Source: Chloroflexota bacterium
GTDB taxonomy: Bacteria > Chloroflexota > Anaerolineae > Promineifilales > Promineifilaceae
Reading direction: 5' to 3'
Assembly (NCBI GenBank): GCA_008501785.1
Contig: QQUD01001102.1
Location: 1-6,432 of the forward strand
DNA: 6,432 bases
The translations under genes were made by a program, and so were the position numbers. A model generated the notes under the pieces. It was given only the letters and a program-made list of their open reading frames with translations, was not told the DNA's origin and did no database searches. Below, in pieces: positions 5,076 through 6,432 of this stretch (position 1 is its first letter; each line of letters opens with the position of its first letter).

Positions 5076-6422
5076 TCAATTATCTTGACGCATTGGACGT
5101 AACGTTTTTTCACTGCTCAATAACCGTGAAAACCATTCCAAAATCGGTACTCCTGCGTCTTCAAGGTTATTCTTTGCAGCTTGATAATACATGTTGATGT
5201 ATTTGTGCATTAACTCATCTGGCATCTTGTAATGGTAATTCATCAGCAGCCCTTTCACCCAGTTTATGTTCACAGCTAACAAATCCATATTGCCCAACAT
5301 TAGGGCTGCTTCAATATTATTGCCCAAATCATGGTTAGCATATTGCAGCAAGTTGACTGCAATATTATCGAACGATCCCGCTTTTTGTAGGTCTGCTTCG
5401 ATGGCAGAACGCCTTCCGACGAAATGGTCTAACGCTGCCTGATAGGCAGGTGAAATCGTTGTTTCTGGTGATGGGCTTTGTGGGGACTTTAACAATTTTT
5501 TGACAACATCTGGCACATTTTGCAGTTTGTTGCCCAAATAGTGTCCAGGAATCGGCTTGCGGGCGTCTTCTAAATAACTAAAAACAGCGCCGCCGTAAGC
5601 CAGTGGGATATTCATTTCGTAAAGTTGCTGCGCCATTGGCAACATTAAACTAGCGGTATGCAGGGTCTGCGCTGAGATGATCACGAGTTGGGGGTGGATG
5701 GTGGAAACGGCCGTTTCCAACCGTTCAATCGGTACATTCGCCCCCAAATACACCACATCATACCCACGACGACGGAATAAAAGCGCCAATATCAACGGAC
5801 TGAATGTGTGCAATTCATTCGGCGGACAGGCAACTAAAATACGAGTATCATGTACCGGCTGCGGAGAGGCAGCTAGCAGCGCTTCGAGTTGGCGAATGGC
5901 TAATGCTGAAGCAAAATGTTCTTGCTGAACGCTCACCTTCCCTTCATACCAACCTTGCCCAACTTTAACCAACCCCTTCTGCAAAATTTCAAAACAAACC
6001 ACTTCTGTTGGATAGCGAGCAAAAGCCTGTGCCAAAATATGTTGGGCTTTATATTCATCAAATTCCAGGCAAGCATCGACCCATTGATCGCATAAAGCTG
6101 CCACCATTTCACCCGAAATGTGAACCACTGGTTCAGGTTCAATTTCATGTGCTTCTTCTTTAATAGGATCATTGCCCTCTTTGATGATTTGATGCCATAA
6201 TTCGACCGCATGACTAATGCTCAAACCTTCGTCTTGGCGAGCAATTAGCCATTTAAGCATGTCAATTTCATATTGTGAATACAATCTGTGGCCCCCAGCG
6301 GTACGTTTTGGGTCTGGCATTCCATAACGCCGTTCCCATGCCCGTAGTGTGTCAGGTTTTAATCCTGTTTCACGGACCACAACTTTCATGTTAAAGGTAG
6401 GAGTATGTCGTGAATTTGTCAT
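5076..6422 (-). CDS. MerR-family regulator with CarH-like cobalamin-binding photosensor module and extra C-terminal domain
   Basis: A 448-residue protein. Residues about 11-80 are a MerR winged helix (KVVVRETGLKPDTLRAWERR, then GGHRLYSQYEIDML). Residues about 105-185 form the helical cap of a B12 module with W158-x9-E168-H169, the motif that in CarH/LitR packs on the upper face of adenosylcobalamin. Residues about 192-312 are the Rossmann cobalamin domain; NELH at 202-205 places His205 as the likely lower cobalt ligand. CarH-type proteins bind DNA as adenosylcobalamin tetramers in the dark and fall apart in light, releasing their promoters. Known CarH proteins end near here; this one has a Pro/Ser linker (about 313-325) and about 120 more helical residues (MGNMDLLAVNINWVKGLL region is about 377-393) of unknown role. 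The ATG at 6422 is plausible but lies 10 bases from the edge with no ribosome site visible, so an earlier start is possible. The gene contains one 18-bp palindrome encoding Glu-Thr-Ala-Val-Ser (236-240). Confidence 0.9.
   Translation of the reverse strand: MTNSRHTPTFNMKVVVRETGLKPDTLRAWERRYGMPDPKRTAGGHRLYSQYEIDMLKWLIARQDEGLSISHAVELWHQIIKEGNDPIKEEAHEIEPEPVVHISGEMVAALCDQWVDACLEFDEYKAQHILAQAFARYPTEVVCFEILQKGLVKVGQGWYEGKVSVQQEHFASALAIRQLEALLAASPQPVHDTRILVACPPNELHTFSPLILALLFRRRGYDVVYLGANVPIERLETAVSTIHPQLVIISAQTLHTASLMLPMAQQLYEMNIPLAYGGAVFSYLEDARKPIPGHYLGNKLQNVPDVVKKLLKSPQSPSPETTISPAYQAALDHFVGRRSAIEADLQKAGSFDNIAVNLLQYANHDLGNNIEAALMLGNMDLLAVNINWVKGLLMNYHYKMPDELMHKYINMYYQAAKNNLEDAGVPILEWFSRLLSSEKTLRPMRQDN
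5702..5719. repeat. Iterated palindrome copy, 18 bp perfect (TGGAAACGGCCGTTTCCA)
   Basis: Copy inside the cobalamin-binding domain of the MerR-type regulator, again read as Glu-Thr-Ala-Val-Ser (residues 236-240), in a helix between two Rossmann strands. Confidence 0.85.
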
Positions 6423-6432
6423 ATTTTTGTTA

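Noticed and set aside
5008..5079. 24-residue N-terminal extension of the Gfo/Idh protein from a TTG that overlaps the MerR stop
   Set aside because: The ATG at 5007 has its own ribosome site and directly precedes the conserved Rossmann start; the extension has no family counterpart.

Overview
The window reads as a piece of a bacterial chromosome with moderate base composition. It probably comes from a member of the Chloroflexota (an Anaerolineae-like lineage). That placement is an inference: it rests on the zinc-ribbon / single-membrane-segment / LysM protein with long Pro-Thr linkers, on the CarH-like regulator with an extra C-terminal domain, and on the general look of the proteins, not on any marker gene. 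No rRNA, tRNA, CRISPR array, insertion-sequence transposase or phage gene was seen.

Layout. Positions 1-724 hold a drug-resistance-type unit on the minus strand: a MarR-family repressor (173-640) followed 9 bases later by the first 54 codons of an MFS transporter that runs off the left edge. The unit is driven by a promoter with perfect sigma-70 hexamers (TTGACA, 17 bases, TATAAT), and a 35-bp double palindrome overlaps the -10 box and the expected start of transcription. Autorepression by the MarR protein is the obvious reading. Positions 747-2135 (minus) encode a membrane-anchored zinc-ribbon/LysM protein with its own extended -10 promoter. Positions 2200-2770 are a roughly 500-base non-coding stretch with several inverted repeats. 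Positions 2771-3646 (plus) encode the redox chaperone Hsp33 with all four zinc-binding cysteines. Positions 3647-4011 are non-coding and hold two large hairpin-forming elements; the right-hand one (3865-4015) is a nested inverted repeat that reaches into the stop codon of the next gene. Positions 4012-5007 (minus) encode a Gfo/Idh/MocA-family oxidoreductase. Positions 5076-6422 (minus) encode a MerR-type regulator with a CarH-like cobalamin-binding module and an unassigned helical C-terminal region. The last two genes are 68 bases apart and probably co-transcribed.

The most unusual signal is not a gene. The palindrome ACGGCCGT occurs exactly seven times, about 70 times the number expected by chance. 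Three copies are extended to 14-18 bp around the core GAAACGGCCGTTTC. All seven lie inside coding sequence of four different minus-strand genes, in two reading frames: one gives the peptide Glu-Thr-Ala-Val-Ser, the other Asn/Tyr-Gly-Arg. This resembles a genome-wide highly iterated palindrome, comparable in kind to HIP1 of cyanobacteria but with a different sequence.
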